Shown piece by piece: positions 1 through 8,914 of a stretch of 64,000 nucleotides of DNA. A model generated the notes under the pieces. The model saw nothing but the letters and a program-made list of their open reading frames with translations. It did no database searches and had not been told where the DNA came from. The translations under genes and the position numbers were made by a program. Source of the DNA: an uncultured Clostridia bacterium (GTDB taxonomy: Bacteria; Bacillota; Clostridia; Oscillospirales; Ruminococcaceae); assembly GCA_947589355.1 (NCBI GenBank), contig CANPZC010000001.1, positions 124,001 through 188,000 on the forward strand, in the 5' to 3' direction. The stretch's first letter is position 1; each line of letters begins with the position of its first letter.

Positions 1-245
1 AAGTCGTGCAGATCGAAGTCGGCGCGCTGTGCGTAGGCAAAATAAGCAACCACCATCAGCGCGGCGTAATACACAAAGGCGACGAAAAAGGAATGTTCGA
101 GTTTGGCGGCTCAACTATAATACAGCTTTTCAGAAAAGACGTCATCTCGCCAGACTATGATATACTGATAAACACCGAAAGAGACTGCGAAACACCCGTG
201 CTCATGGGCGAAGCGGTGGGTTATAAACTGCCCGAAAATCAGTAA
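1..245 (+). CDS. psd: Phosphatidylserine decarboxylase, C-terminal part (5' end outside window)
   Basis: This is the last part of a phosphatidylserine decarboxylase, which turns phosphatidylserine into phosphatidylethanolamine at the membrane. The visible frame reads VGALCVGKI, then KGDEKGMFEFGGST. In this family the GGST/LGST segment is where the proenzyme cleaves itself and converts Ser into the pyruvoyl cofactor, so the alpha chain starts here. The ORF-track start at base 6 is a GTG inside the gene; the frame is open back to base 1, so the true start lies upstream. The stop is TAA at 243-245. Family assignment is confident; the N-terminal beta chain is not visible. Confidence 0.88.
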   Translation, partial: VVQIEVGALCVGKISNHHQRGVIHKGDEKGMFEFGGSTIIQLFRKDVISPDYDILINTERDCETPVLMGEAVGYKLPENQ

Positions 246-258
246 TTTGCAAAAAACA

Positions 259-288
259 AAGCCACATCGTAAAAAAGCGGTGTGGCTT
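259..288. terminator. Hairpin after psd
   Basis: An 11-bp stem, aagccacatcg / cggtgtggctt with one G-U pair, lies 13 bases after the psd stop. No T-run follows on the plus strand, but a long A-run precedes it, so it looks like a better intrinsic terminator on the minus strand. It may act weakly for psd. Confidence 0.45.
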
Positions 289-340
289 GTGAATTAAATA
301 CCAAAATTTGCCATAGACTATATAGAAAGGGGGACAAGCC

Positions 341-1618
341 ATGAAAATTGTAATATCAATAGCTTTGGCAGCTGTAATATTCGTAAGTCTGATGTTTCAG
401 TCGCAAAGCGTTCTGCCAAGCAGTGGGGGAAAGGCTGTAAAACAGCAGAGAAGCTCGTTTGGCAGCATATCAATGTTCAAAAACTTAGTGAATGACCACA
501 ACTTCCCGAAAAGCGACTATCAAGCGCTCAACTATGATGAGCAAATAGGCGTGTGGATATCATATATCGACCTCGGAGAGATGATGAGCGATGCGACCGC
601 CGAGCAGTTTCGAGAAAAGATATCGCAGGCTTATAAAAATATCGTCTCCGTCGGCGCAAATACAGTCTATGTCCATGTCCGCGCCTTTGCAGATGCCTAT
701 TATCCCTCTGTCATGTACCCTTACACTACCTCTTTCGGCAGCACCGAACCTTACGATGCCCTTGAAATAATGGTCGAAGAAGCCCATAAACTGGGGCTTT
801 CATTCCATGCGTGGATAAACCCCTTGAGATGTCAGACCAAAGAAAGTTTTGAAAGCATGAGCGATGAATACCCCCTGAAAAATTTTTATACCGAGCATTT
901 CGGCGAGTATATAAACTCAGCTGACGGCAGCCCGTTTTTGTGGCTAGACCCCGGAGCCGAAGAGGTGAGGGAATACGTCGCTGATGCGGCGGCAGAAATA
1001 GTCTCACGCTACGATGTTGACGGTATACACATCGACGACTATTTTTACCCCACCACCGATGAAGCTTTCGATAAGATAAATTTTGAAAAAAGCGGCGCTC
1101 AGGATCTTTCCAAGTGGCGTATGAACAATACCACAAAGCTTGTCCTGCAAATGAATATGTCTATAAAAAATATCGATCCTACAGTAATTTTTGAAATATC
1201 ACCGCAGGGCAATATAAACAACAACTATCAGCAGCTTTATGCAGATGTCGGCAGCTGGTGCGCAAGCCCACTTATCTGCGACTGTATAATTCCGCAGGTC
1301 TATTTCAGCTACGGCAGCACATCTCCATACCTAGAAACGATAGGGAAGTGGAGCGAAATGACCTCCGACAGCGGCGTTAAACTGGTGATAGGTCTGGGCG
1401 TATACAAAATTGCCGAAGAAACAGAATTTTTAGAGACCGAAAATATCATAGCCAAGCAAATGACCGATGCCTTCTCGCTTGAAAACGTCAGCGGCGTGGC
1501 GCTTTATAACTATTCAACGCTCTTTGAAAGCGACGAAACACTTGCAGATAAAATGTCCTCAGAGCGCGAAGCTATAACCGCCTGCGCCAATTCGCATACC
1601 GAAAAACTCAGCAGCTGA
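341..1618 (+). CDS. GHL10 (family 10 glycosyl hydrolase-like) exported protein
   Basis: This is a 425-residue exported protein of the glycosyl-hydrolase-like 10 family (DUF187-like TIM barrel). A hydrophobic N-terminal segment (about residues 3-20) looks like a signal peptide or membrane anchor. The barrel starts near residue 69 with GVWISYIDL and continues through HAWINPLR (about 157-163) and DGIHIDDYFYP (about 227-237), all typical of the family. Members are thought to act on cell-wall or other glycans, but the substrate is unproven. The ATG at 341 has a good RBS (gaaaggggga). It stands between psd and yajC with no close operon partner. Family is confident; enzymatic role is inference. Confidence 0.82.
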   Translation: MKIVISIALAAVIFVSLMFQSQSVLPSSGGKAVKQQRSSFGSISMFKNLVNDHNFPKSDYQALNYDEQIGVWISYIDLGEMMSDATAEQFREKISQAYKNIVSVGANTVYVHVRAFADAYYPSVMYPYTTSFGSTEPYDALEIMVEEAHKLGLSFHAWINPLRCQTKESFESMSDEYPLKNFYTEHFGEYINSADGSPFLWLDPGAEEVREYVADAAAEIVSRYDVDGIHIDDYFYPTTDEAFDKINFEKSGAQDLSKWRMNNTTKLVLQMNMSIKNIDPTVIFEISPQGNINNNYQQLYADVGSWCASPLICDCIIPQVYFSYGSTSPYLETIGKWSEMTSDSGVKLVIGLGVYKIAEETEFLETENIIAKQMTDAFSLENVSGVALYNYSTLFESDETLADKMSSEREAITACANSHTEKLSS

Positions 1619-1660
1619 AGCGCCACAGCAAGGAAATTTTATTAAATTTTAATGAAACAC

Positions 1661-1689
1661 TTGCCAATCGGCAGATTTTGTGGTACAAT
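1661..1689 (+). promoter_or_regulatory. SigA-type promoter for yajC
   Basis: TTGCCA (1661-1666), a 17-base spacer and TACAAT (1684-1689), 36 bases before the yajC start. Good match to the vegetative consensus. Confidence 0.65.
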
Positions 1690-1724
1690 ACTATTTAGTG
1701 AAAAATTGAAAGGAAGTCGTTTTA

Positions 1725-2045
1725 ATGAATATGTTTATCACAATGCTCGCCGATGAAGCAGCAAATACCAATACAATGGGCTATTTTTCAATAATATGGC
1801 TTGTAATAATCTTAGTTGTATTTTATTTTCTGCTCATAAGACCTCAGAGAAAAAAGGAAAAAGCCGATGCTGCAATGCGTGAAAAGCTCGAGGTAGGGGA
1901 CGAGATAGTCACCGCGGGCGGAATAGTAGGTCTTATTGTTTCTATCAAAGACGATACCGTAGTTGTAGAAACAGGCGGCGACAGAAGCAAGATAAGAATA
2001 ATGAAATGGGCAATAGCCAAAAACAATACCGAGCATGACGAGTAA
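1725..2045 (+). CDS. yajC: Preprotein translocase subunit YajC
   Basis: This is a 106-residue YajC protein, the accessory subunit that associates with SecDF at the Sec translocon. It has one membrane span (about residues 20-40, IIWLVIILVVFYFLLI) followed directly by the hallmark RPQRKKEK and the small cytoplasmic domain with GDEIVTAGGIVG. Length and order are normal for the family. It has its own vegetative promoter and a ggaag-type RBS. The secD/secF genes are not next to it here; the next gene encodes a small membrane protein. Confidence 0.93.
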   Translation: MNMFITMLADEAANTNTMGYFSIIWLVIILVVFYFLLIRPQRKKEKADAAMREKLEVGDEIVTAGGIVGLIVSIKDDTVVVETGGDRSKIRIMKWAIAKNNTEHDE

Positions 2046-2079
2046 GGCACATTTCGCATAAACTTTAAGTTTCCCGAAT

Positions 2080-2102
2080 AAAATGGTGTATAGCATCATT
2101 TT
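2080..2102 (+). other. Hairpin abutting the RBS of the TIGR04086 gene
   Basis: AAAATGGTG, loop tatag, CATCATTTT: a 9-bp stem with one G-U pair that ends one base before the AGGAGGG ribosome binding site at 2103-2109. It could act as an RNA-stability or translational element, but no function is shown. Confidence 0.4.
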
Positions 2103-2116
2103 AGGAGGGATCTTTT

Positions 2117-2527
2117 TTGCCCAGGTTTGTTCGCCGCCGCAAGCGCAGGATGTCTGATTCAGGGCTGTATACCATTCTGGTCTCGGCTGTCATGGGAATA
2201 GGAATGATAATAATTTGTCTTATGGGGTTCGCCTTTATCCTCAGCAGAATAAACGCCCCTGCCGTAATGGTGTCAGTCCTCGCAACCGTTGCCCTCGGCA
2301 TAGGCGGATATTTCGGCGGCTACTTCTGCGCAAGAAAACGCCGCAGAAACGGAATGTTCATGGGCGTAATGTGCGGCGTGCTGATATTCATGACCGTTCT
2401 GATATTCGGAGCAGTGTTCGCTAAAGCCGCCCTCGGCATATCTTCCGCCGGCAAGCTTATGATAACCATGCTTTGCGGAGCTGTCGGCGGCATAGTCGGC
2501 GTGAATACCAAAAAGCACAGATATTGA
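2117..2527 (+). CDS. TIGR04086-like integral membrane protein
   Basis: This is a 136-residue protein with a basic N terminus (MPRFVRRRKRR) and four predicted membrane spans, resembling the TIGR04086 family of unknown function found in spore-forming Clostridia. The start is TTG at 2117, chosen because a near-perfect AGGAGGG sits 7 bases upstream and no ATG lies nearby. A basic CARKRRRNG loop separates spans two and three. It follows yajC, as such proteins often do in Clostridia (remembered, not checked). No function can be assigned. Confidence 0.7.
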   Translation: MPRFVRRRKRRMSDSGLYTILVSAVMGIGMIIICLMGFAFILSRINAPAVMVSVLATVALGIGGYFGGYFCARKRRRNGMFMGVMCGVLIFMTVLIFGAVFAKAALGISSAGKLMITMLCGAVGGIVGVNTKKHRY

Positions 2528-2530
2528 TAA

Positions 2531-2570
2531 AAAGAGAGCTCTCACTCTTTCGTGAAAGCTCTCTTTGTGT
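2531..2570. terminator. Bidirectional terminator between convergent genes
   Basis: Stem aaagagagct (2531-2540) with agctctcttt (2557-2566), extended inside by tcac/gtga. T-rich tails follow on both strands, so it can end both the yajC-side transcript and the minus-strand transglutaminase operon. Confidence 0.75.
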
Positions 2571-2571
2571 T

Positions 2572-5550
2572 TTAGTATAGACCTTTAATGTACTTCGCCG
2601 TGAACCTCTGCATTCTGCTCATCTTTTCATAGCATATCTCGCGCACCTTTTTCAAAAGCGCGATCATCTGTTCGTTTTCTTCATGCGTAATTTCTCCGCC
2701 GCTCATGCCTGCTTCTACAGCCAGCCCACACGCAGCCCTCAGTTCATCGCCAAGCCCCGTGATACCTGCCTTTTCCAGCATACCGCACAGCTTTTCGCAC
2801 CTGTCCTTGTCCGAGATATTCTCACCGCACCTTATGCCAATGCACGCCAGATATATTAGCACAATGTCGTAAATGTTCACAGCGCGCCTGTTTTGGTTTT
2901 CCTCGTTTATGCTGTCTTTCAAGCCACGTTTTATAGCGCTTATGCACGCCAGATACGCCAGCACGAACATCGCAATTATCAGCGCTGCCGCGCCCACCGT
3001 CAGAAGTATGTCTTTAACTTTCGAGCTGCCGCTGCTTCCCGAATTTTCGTTTCCGCTGCCGTTTTCGGTAGTCGTAATCGTCTCGCTTTCGCTGACCTGC
3101 GGAGCGGTAGTTACCTCGGTCGTTGTCGTGGTGCTTTCAGTAGTCGTCGTTACCTCCGTCGGCGCGGTGGTAGTGGTGGTCGTCTCACTGCCGGACGCAG
3201 TTTCCGTGCTGTTGCTGCCGTAGAAGCTGCTTACCGAAAGCGTCAGGTCAACAGGCAGCCAGCCCACCCCGGGGAGAAATACTTCTGCCCATGCGTGAGC
3301 GTAGTTGTCTTTTACGTCTATGGAATACTTGTTGTCGCCGTTTATCTTCAGACCGCTTCTCAGATCCGAAGATGGTATCATAAACCCCTCGGCGTATCTT
3401 GCAGGTATGCCGTAGTGCCGCAGTATCTCAACAGCCGCGCTGGAAAAATACGTGCATGAACCCGTGTTCATGTCAGTCAGAAAATATTCAATAAAATCTC
3501 TGCCCGACGGCGTTTTCGGGTTTTGCAAAGAGTATGTGTAGTGCTGATCAAAGTATGTTCCTATCGCGCTTATAACCGTATTAACGTGTGATATGTAGCT
3601 TATTATAAACGGCATACCGCCAATTGTCATGTATCCGCTCAAAAGGTCATACTGATCGTCCGCGACCCTCTGCTGCTCATAAAGACTGTCCAGTTCTTCA
3701 AGCACAGCCTCGTCAATGTTTATGTCGGGCGTGGTGTAGTGTTCAAATGCGTAATTTGTGTAAATACACTCACTCTCACGTTCGCTGACCGACGAAACCT
3801 GATTTAAATAATTTTCGTAAGCCAGCCTTGTAAGCGTATCAAGATCAGAATCCACAGGCCTGATCGTGTAGTCGTTATTGTTCAGAACGTCCAGCCGTAT
3901 CGGGTATCTTTCAGCTATAGTGCCGCCTTCGCGGTACTCTTTTATGTGCGCGTAATACTGCGGCTGATCCAGCCCCGCATTAAGATATATGTTCAAGCCG
4001 CTGACAAGCTCTTCCATGTATTCTTCTTCAATACCCAGCTTCTGCGACAGCTTTGTCAACGGTATCTGCTCCAGCACCGCCAGAGGTGTCACGCTCTCAT
4101 CTTCCTGCGCTTTCTGTGCGTATGTAGCAGCAAAATATGAAAACGTATCAAAATCAAAAGCGCTGTAGCTGTAATTATATGCGTTATCCATGCTGGGAAA
4201 ACTTGCACCGCCCTCTATGAACGTCAACTCATAGCTGCTCTTGTCGGCTGTTATGTTGTCGTATGTTACGTCCTTTATTTCATCGATCCCCAAATACGAC
4301 GAATAATATGGCGCAAACAGTGTTCCGCTTTTCATAAGGTCGGTTATTGCAGCCCTGTTTTGTTTGAGACCTACATCTGAGAAGAAAAAGTAAGGCATAC
4401 TTAAATTATTAACGGGATATTTTCCTGCCGCTTCATTTATCGGTGTTTTTTCACTGCGCCAACGGCTGTCTGAATATTTTCCTGCCGCGTACCCTCTCAG
4501 ATATATGCTGCCCCCCGGGTAGCTGTCAAATGCTATCTCCATAAGTGTTTTGTTCTGGAATCTTATGTCGTTTACCTTTCTGAGATCCCCCTTAGCCATT
4601 CCGCCCGATACAGAAGCCGCACCCAGGTCGGATACAGAGGGCGTAAACGGCAGTTCTATGCCGCTAAGCTCACGCAGCGTGTTTACTATAGTCTTTACAG
4701 AAAAATCATAGGTAAGGTTTCTGCGCATAATGTTTATCTTGTCGCTGCGTTCATACCCCGAGAGCGCCGAGCCTGCAATACCCAGAAGCAAAGCCGCCGC
4801 CATAATTATGCACAACTGCATTGAAAGCTGCCCGAACGCAGAGTTTTTCATACCGCGCTGGGTCATATAGAAAATGTTCTTTTTCTTTTGCCGTGTAAAA
4901 ATGTTATTTTTGCCTGCGCGGTTAGCGTGGTAGTCGTTCAGCTGCATAGCAAAAACGCATACCCACGCCGCCACCAGCAAAAACGCCGTAAAATAGTTGG
5001 GCGCATTGCCGTTGTAAAGACCCACCTCGGGCAGTATAAAGCTTACCGCAAACGTGAATATGAAATTCTTTGTGATAAAAACGCTGTAGTATAATACCAG
5101 TATCATCAGCAGCATATACGCGTGCAGTAAAAGAGTCATCGCCGCGCTGCTTGTAAGATCGGTTGCTAAAGAACTTGATATATTGACCGAAGTACCCAGC
5201 AGCTGCGCGTATTTTTCTATCAGTACAGCCGCCCCGTATACAACATCATCTCTCCGCCATAAAAGCAAAAGTATGCATATCAGCACTGTGCCGATCTTGT
5301 ATGACTTTTTCGGCGCAAAGCAAAGTATCGCGCTAAGCAGTATACTTTCAAAGAAAGGCCAGAAAAGCGGCAAAGATACATTTATATAGCTAAGCCCCGT
5401 CAGCAGGCTGCACAGCGCGATAACGTTCAGAAGTATGTACTGTATGAGACCGTCGGAGAACTTATACTCGCGTTTGGTTATCATGCCAACATCGGGCTGT
5501 ATGCTTATCTTTGACGGGCTGTCAAAATTCAGCTTTTTGCTTATTTTCAT
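2572..5550 (-). CDS. Membrane-anchored transglutaminase-like protein
   Basis: This is a 992-residue membrane protein with the TgpA-like layout: a block of N-terminal membrane spans (roughly residues 30-265), a large extracellular region, a transglutaminase core, a Thr/Ser/Glu linker rich in TTTT runs, one more span (about 845-870) and a cytoplasmic tail. The core carries the Cys in GSCTYFSSAAVEIL (near 698), the His in YAHAWAEVF (near 750) and an Asp in PVDLT (near 768), giving a complete triad. I start it at ATG 5550 rather than the TTG at 5559, because AGAGG is 10 bases from the ATG but almost touches the TTG. It is last in a moxR-DUF58-transglutaminase operon, a common trio. Cell-surface processing is likely; the substrate is unknown. 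Confidence 0.83.
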   Translation of the reverse strand: MKISKKLNFDSPSKISIQPDVGMITKREYKFSDGLIQYILLNVIALCSLLTGLSYINVSLPLFWPFFESILLSAILCFAPKKSYKIGTVLICILLLLWRRDDVVYGAAVLIEKYAQLLGTSVNISSSLATDLTSSAAMTLLLHAYMLLMILVLYYSVFITKNFIFTFAVSFILPEVGLYNGNAPNYFTAFLLVAAWVCVFAMQLNDYHANRAGKNNIFTRQKKKNIFYMTQRGMKNSAFGQLSMQLCIIMAAALLLGIAGSALSGYERSDKINIMRRNLTYDFSVKTIVNTLRELSGIELPFTPSVSDLGAASVSGGMAKGDLRKVNDIRFQNKTLMEIAFDSYPGGSIYLRGYAAGKYSDSRWRSEKTPINEAAGKYPVNNLSMPYFFFSDVGLKQNRAAITDLMKSGTLFAPYYSSYLGIDEIKDVTYDNITADKSSYELTFIEGGASFPSMDNAYNYSYSAFDFDTFSYFAATYAQKAQEDESVTPLAVLEQIPLTKLSQKLGIEEEYMEELVSGLNIYLNAGLDQPQYYAHIKEYREGGTIAERYPIRLDVLNNNDYTIRPVDSDLDTLTRLAYENYLNQVSSVSERESECIYTNYAFEHYTTPDINIDEAVLEELDSLYEQQRVADDQYDLLSGYMTIGGMPFIISYISHVNTVISAIGTYFDQHYTYSLQNPKTPSGRDFIEYFLTDMNTGSCTYFSSAAVEILRHYGIPARYAEGFMIPSSDLRSGLKINGDNKYSIDVKDNYAHAWAEVFLPGVGWLPVDLTLSVSSFYGSNSTETASGSETTTTTTAPTEVTTTTESTTTTTEVTTAPQVSESETITTTENGSGNENSGSSGSSKVKDILLTVGAAALIIAMFVLAYLACISAIKRGLKDSINEENQNRRAVNIYDIVLIYLACIGIRCGENISDKDRCEKLCGMLEKAGITGLGDELRAACGLAVEAGMSGGEITHEENEQMIALLKKVREICYEKMSRMQRFTAKYIKGLY

Positions 5551-5582
5551 TTTACGCAAACCTCTTGGTATATATCATGTTA

Positions 5583-6791
5583 TCAGATTATCATGTCCGA
5601 AAGAGCCGACATTCCGCTTTCTCCTCCGACAAAAATAAACTGCGTCAAATCGTCAGTTTCCTGCGGCAGAGGAGCTTTTTTAGAATTTGGCAAACAGCAT
5701 ATAACAGTCTTTTTAAGTCCGCGCTCATCGCTGCCAAGACTATCATATAACTGCTCGTCCGCGCCGTCGGTAATTATAATAACGTGCGAAAACTTCGGCG
5801 CTTCACCGCTGCCCAGCTGCGAAAAATACTCCTCTATCGCATCATACGGCTTTGAAACATCTATCTTGTATGAAAATATCGCAGACAAAAAATTAAGATA
5901 GCTCTCTGTATCAGCCACCGCCGCAGATATGTTCTTTCCGTTCGCGCTCCATATAAACGTGTGCAAAGCATCGTTTTCAAGCATTGCAAAACTCAGCGAT
6001 GCCGCGGCGCACATTATCCTGCTGTAGCTTTCTGCAATACCGCAGTCATTCTCTCTCATGTGCGACGGCGGACAAATTACGAACGCAATGTCATTGGATA
6101 CAGGCTTTGAAAATTCTTTTACAATAAGCTCGTCTTGCCGCACCGATGCTTTCCAGTGTATGCGGTTCATCTTGTCGCCGGGGCGGTATTCGTGCAGCTG
6201 AAATATCTCCGATGGGTCGTCGCCTGCCTGCCGCTTTGAGAATCTGTCGCTTTCGCTGTCAAAATTCTGATAAAGCGCCAGCTGCGGCTCAATGGGTATC
6301 ATCTTCGGGCATACCATAACGCTCGCAGTGATGTTTTTGCAGCGCACCCTTTTTGAAAACAGCCTTATCATGTCGTATATTCGCGCCTTTATCAGCTTTA
6401 CCTCTATAATACCGCAGTACTGCGCCGAAATTTTCAAACATATCTGCTGTTCGTTTTTTGCAAACACGGGGGTGTGTATCTCCAGCCGCTTTTCAACTCC
6501 GTCAAGCAGATTTCTATACCCCACGGTTATTTTTATGCAGGATACCGCGAATATCGAATCGTTCTTAATGCTTAGCACCACAGGGGCGATCTCACCCTCG
6601 CTGCAGCTGTTTGAAAGGCTTAGCATCGACATTTTTATCTTCCTTGCACATATCAGCATGACTATAAGCAAAAGCACGGGCGTAATTATCGCCGCAAGGA
6701 GCAGATAGAACGAAAAAATATCAACATAAAGCACATAAAACAGCGCGCAGCCTATAAGTATTATCAGATAAAAAATACCTATTATAAGCAT
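5583..6791 (-). CDS. DUF58 domain protein
   Basis: This is a 402-residue protein with two N-terminal membrane spans (about residues 1-50), a beta-rich middle and the DUF58 signature near residue 205-222 (RPGDKMNRIHWKASVR), followed by a von Willebrand A-like region. The pair of a MoxR AAA+ ATPase and a DUF58 protein recurs widely; the ATPase is thought to act as a chaperone for the vWA-like partner. The ATG is one base beyond the moxR stop, so the two are translationally coupled. It is followed after 32 bases by the transglutaminase gene. The molecular role is not established. Confidence 0.85.
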   Translation of the reverse strand: MLIIGIFYLIILIGCALFYVLYVDIFSFYLLLAAIITPVLLLIVMLICARKIKMSMLSLSNSCSEGEIAPVVLSIKNDSIFAVSCIKITVGYRNLLDGVEKRLEIHTPVFAKNEQQICLKISAQYCGIIEVKLIKARIYDMIRLFSKRVRCKNITASVMVCPKMIPIEPQLALYQNFDSESDRFSKRQAGDDPSEIFQLHEYRPGDKMNRIHWKASVRQDELIVKEFSKPVSNDIAFVICPPSHMRENDCGIAESYSRIMCAAASLSFAMLENDALHTFIWSANGKNISAAVADTESYLNFLSAIFSYKIDVSKPYDAIEEYFSQLGSGEAPKFSHVIIITDGADEQLYDSLGSDERGLKKTVICCLPNSKKAPLPQETDDLTQFIFVGGESGMSALSDMII

Positions 6792-6792
6792 A

Positions 6793-7764
6793 TCATCTGT
6801 CCTTTGAAACGCGCGGCACCGGTATCTGTCCTATCACCTGCGAGAGTACGTCAGAGGCAGTCGCACCGCTTGCCTTTGCGCTCGTGCTTAAAAGTATCCT
6901 GTGCGCCGAAACGTTGTTGAATACGTATTTTACATCATCGGGCGTTACATAACTTCTGCCCGTAAGCAAAGCGGTCGCCTTTGCAGCCCTGCACAGCGCC
7001 AGAGAACCTCTCGGGCTGAGTCCCAGCTTTATCATCGGGTGATTTCTCGTCGCATCTGCAAGCTTTGTAATGTACTGAAGTATAGCATCGTCAACGTAAA
7101 TGTTCTCTGTCACCCTCTGCGCGTCTATCAGCTGTTCTTTCGTAATAACGGGTACTACCTTGTCAAGAGGGTTCTCATTCTGGCGCGCTTTAAGCATATC
7201 AACTTCGCTCTCAATGCTCGGGTAACCCATGCTCAGCCTTTCCAGAAATCTGTCCAGCTGAGACTCCGGCAGCATCTGCGTTCCCACTGAACCAATAGGG
7301 TTTTGCGTTGCAATAACGAAAAAAGGCTTTGGTATCTCACGCGTAACGCCCTCAACGGTTATCTTTCCTTCCTCCATTATCTCAAGCAGCGCCGCCTGCG
7401 TTTTGCTCGAGGTACGGTTTATCTCGTCGGCAAGAAGAAGATTGCACAGCGCCGCGCCCTCCGAATACTCAAAAGTGCCTTTTTCTTTGTTGTATATTGA
7501 AAATCCCGTAATGTCGCTCGGCAGAACGTCCGGCGTGAACTGTACGCGCTTGTAGTCCAGAGAAAGCGCCTTTGAAAACGCCAGTGCCAAAGTCGTCTTG
7601 CCAACGCCGGGGTTGTCCTCCAGAAGAATATGTCCCTTTGAAAGTATGGCAATAAGAACAGATATTATAATATCGTCCTTGCCCACTATAACTTTTTTTA
7701 CCTCGTCAACCACCGCACGAGACCGCTCCAGTACCGCGGCGTGCTCCTGCGAAACCTTGTTCAT
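6793..7764 (-). CDS. MoxR family AAA+ ATPase
   Basis: This is a 323-residue MoxR-type ATPase. Walker A is DNPGVGKTTLA (near residues 50-60), Walker B is LLLADEINR (near 110), and a sensor 1 region FFVIATQNPIG follows; the C-terminal lid has LGLSPRGSLAL. These proteins act as chaperones that assemble or activate vWA-domain partners, here presumably the adjacent DUF58 protein. I start it at ATG 7764 (MNKVSQEH), which has AAAGGA nine bases upstream; the 346-residue ORF-track version adds 23 implausible residues. The operon promoter lies at 7859-7887. Confidence 0.9.
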   Translation of the reverse strand: MNKVSQEHAAVLERSRAVVDEVKKVIVGKDDIIISVLIAILSKGHILLEDNPGVGKTTLALAFSKALSLDYKRVQFTPDVLPSDITGFSIYNKEKGTFEYSEGAALCNLLLADEINRTSSKTQAALLEIMEEGKITVEGVTREIPKPFFVIATQNPIGSVGTQMLPESQLDRFLERLSMGYPSIESEVDMLKARQNENPLDKVVPVITKEQLIDAQRVTENIYVDDAILQYITKLADATRNHPMIKLGLSPRGSLALCRAAKATALLTGRSYVTPDDVKYVFNNVSAHRILLSTSAKASGATASDVLSQVIGQIPVPRVSKDR

Positions 7765-7858
7765 CGGTATCATTCCTTTCAATTTTTCTTTTAGTATTTC
7801 TATATAGAAAAGAAGTGCATAATTTCCAAACAAACAGAAAAATTATCATACATATATA

Positions 7859-7887
7859 ATTATACAATTTTTTCGACAGAAATGCAA
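7859..7887 (-). promoter_or_regulatory. SigA-type promoter for the moxR operon
   Basis: On the minus strand: TTGCAT, 17 bases, TATAAT (top-strand atgcaa at 7882-7887 and attata at 7859-7864). It lies about 95 bases upstream of the moxR start and diverges from the spoIIIA promoter. Confidence 0.65.
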
Positions 7888-7903
7888 GAGTAAAATATTC
7901 AAG

Positions 7904-7932
7904 TCATAACGCAGTATCTTGCAACATATTAT
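7904..7932 (+). promoter_or_regulatory. Candidate SigE-type promoter for spoIIIA
   Basis: TCATAAC (7904-7910), 14 bases, CATATTAT (7925-7932). Remembered SigE consensus is KMATATT-N14-CATACANT; the spacing and the CATA core fit. The spoIIIA operon is SigE-dependent in Bacillus, which supports the call. Confidence 0.55.
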
Positions 7933-7975
7933 TATTTAGGACGACCCCTTATGTTAAACGGAAAGGATCGAGAAT

Positions 7976-8914
7976 ATGGAAAAGCAGATAAGTAAAATAG
8001 ACGGTGTTTTAGGGCTTTTGCCGGACGAGCTGTCGCAAAGCGTGCGAATGATACCCGAGCTTGAAAGATACCGCATACAGGAAATAAGGCTTCGGCGTGA
8101 TAAATTTTTATCCTGCACAGTGTTTGATAAAGAATATTTTATCCGCGCCGACGGTAAGCTTGTAAATACTCCCGAGCAGGCAGTAAAGGTCAGCGGCGAT
8201 AACGTAGATACAACCATGAAACGCGCCCTGCAATGCTCCGTACATAGCTATGCAAAAGAGATCTCCGACGGCTATATGACCGTAGCAGGCGGTTGCAGAA
8301 TAGGCTTCAGCGGTACAGCGGTGCTAAGCAGACCCGTAAATTATACCGTAGAAACGGTCAAAAATATATCTTCGGTCAATATCCGTATCGCGCGCGAGGT
8401 AATAGGCTGCGCCGATGAGATAATGCGCAGCGTGTTTTCCACAGACCTTAAAAGCCTGCTGATAATCGGCGTGCCCTCCAGCGGCAAAACTACGGTACTT
8501 CGTGACATCTGCCGTTCTCTGGGTAAAAAATACCGCCTTTCTTTAATAGATGAGCGCAACGAGATAGCCGCAGTCTCAGACGGCAGAGCATATAACGATG
8601 TCGGCATACTTACCGATATTTTCACATCTTACGATAAATTCGACGCCATAATGACCGCCGTCAGAGTAATGTCGCCAAACGCTCTGGTCTGCGATGAAAT
8701 AGGCTCAAAAGAGGATATGAAAGCCTTGGAATATGCCGTAAATTCGGGCGTAAAGCTAATTGCCACCACCCATGCCCCCGACTACGACAGCGCCAAACGC
8801 CGCAGCGGTGTTGCAAAGCTCATCAAGGACAAGGTGTTCGACTATGCCTGCGTTCTGGGTACCGGCAGTTTGTGCGGCAAGGTCACGCGCCTTGTGAAGA
8901 TAACAAATGATTAA
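7976..8914 (+). CDS. spoIIIAA: Stage III sporulation protein AA
   Basis: This is a 312-residue SpoIIIAA, the cytoplasmic secretion-type ATPase of the SpoIIIA-SpoIIQ channel that links mother cell and forespore. Walker A is GVPSSGKTTVLRD (near residue 165), with a DERNEIAAV segment and Walker B-like ALVCDEIG further on. It starts at ATG 7976 after ggaaagga and overlaps spoIIIAB by 8 bases. It is the first gene of an intact eight-gene spoIIIAA-AH operon, which marks the organism as belonging to a spore-forming lineage. Confidence 0.96.
   Translation: MEKQISKIDGVLGLLPDELSQSVRMIPELERYRIQEIRLRRDKFLSCTVFDKEYFIRADGKLVNTPEQAVKVSGDNVDTTMKRALQCSVHSYAKEISDGYMTVAGGCRIGFSGTAVLSRPVNYTVETVKNISSVNIRIAREVIGCADEIMRSVFSTDLKSLLIIGVPSSGKTTVLRDICRSLGKKYRLSLIDERNEIAAVSDGRAYNDVGILTDIFTSYDKFDAIMTAVRVMSPNALVCDEIGSKEDMKALEYAVNSGVKLIATTHAPDYDSAKRRSGVAKLIKDKVFDYACVLGTGSLCGKVTRLVKITND

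Noticed and set aside
3946-4140. Plus-strand ORFs across 2.8-5.6 kb
   Set aside because: All are antisense shadows of the transglutaminase-like gene, without RBS or motifs.
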